DNA of 33,504 nucleotides from positions 1 through 33,504 of the forward strand of contig JAEDMP010000019.1 in the NCBI GenBank assembly GCA_016302965.1, read 5' to 3'. The notes below the pieces were generated by a model. The model worked only from the letters and a program-made list of their open reading frames with translations, was not told the DNA's origin and made no database searches. This document shows positions 33,484 to 33,504 of this stretch, in pieces (position 1 is the stretch's first letter; every line of letters starts with the position of its first letter). This DNA comes from Bacteroidaceae bacterium (GTDB lineage Bacteria > Bacteroidota > Bacteroidia > Bacteroidales > Bacteroidaceae). Both the position numbers and the translations under genes were made by a program.

Positions 33484-33504
33484 TTCCTTACACCTTATTA
33501 TATA

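Noticed and set aside
1..33504. tRNA, rRNA, CRISPR array, integrase or complete IS element
   Set aside because: Looked for on both strands; no cloverleaf-like, rRNA-like or regularly spaced repeat sequence, integrase gene or paired terminal repeats were recognised. Only the Rpn gene and repeat scars suggest mobility.

Overview
The window looks like a Bacteroidota chromosome, most likely a gut Prevotella/Segatella type. The signs are a SusC/SusD pair, a hybrid two-component regulator, PD-(D/E)XK Rpn-type nuclease, GH32 lipoproteins, T9SS-like C-terminal tails (a YDLxGRR...KGIY motif) and several perfect TAnnTTTG -7 promoter boxes. Taxonomy is inferred from these features; no marker gene was compared.

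Layout. (1) 1-4585: first half of a fructan utilisation locus. It holds the end of one GH32 fructanase, then a leader of about 215 nt, then an operon of a second GH32, an MFS sugar importer and a PfkB-type fructokinase. (2) 4586-6312: a disturbed interval with a hairpin, a lone Rpn-family nuclease gene carrying seven 21-bp tandem repeats, a decayed copy of the fructokinase 3' end, and a terminator. (3) 6313-18202: an inserted-looking locus for a uronic-acid polysaccharide. It encodes an alginate-lyase-superfamily lyase with LamG and Ig-like modules, a GH28-like beta-helix enzyme, a heparinase II/III-type lyase, a GH88 unsaturated glucuronyl hydrolase, and a membrane-spanning AraC-type regulator that lacks any kinase or receiver. 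(4) 18203-18805: a recombination scar with a degenerate 62-bp repeat, an exact 276-bp copy of part of the downstream aminopeptidase gene, a third fructokinase tail, a strong terminator and a promoter. (5) 18806-29684: second half of the fructan locus, with a fructose-type periplasmic-binding-protein hybrid two-component sensor, SusC, SusD, a DUF5018/DUF4960-type lipoprotein and a surface GH32. (6) 29985-33483: housekeeping genes: Xaa-Pro aminopeptidase (minus strand), malate dehydrogenase and a hotdog thioesterase.

How the genes work together. In the fructan system, surface GH32 and SusCD-type proteins would bind, cut and import fructan. Periplasmic GH32 enzymes would release fructose, the MFS protein would import it and fructokinase would phosphorylate it, while the hybrid sensor detects free fructose. 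This gene set matches the known Bacteroides thetaiotaomicron fructan locus (BT1754-BT1765), but here it is split by about 14 kb of foreign content. In the uronate system, the two lyases and GH88 form a classical chain from polymer to unsaturated oligosaccharide to monomer, but no SusCD pair lies beside it.

The main novelty is the mosaic architecture: three fructokinase 3' ends, a 62-bp repeat bracketing the inserted locus, and an exact 276-bp aminopeptidase duplication joined by microhomology. This duplication sets up an 11.8-kb direct-repeat bracket around the SusCD half of the fructan locus.
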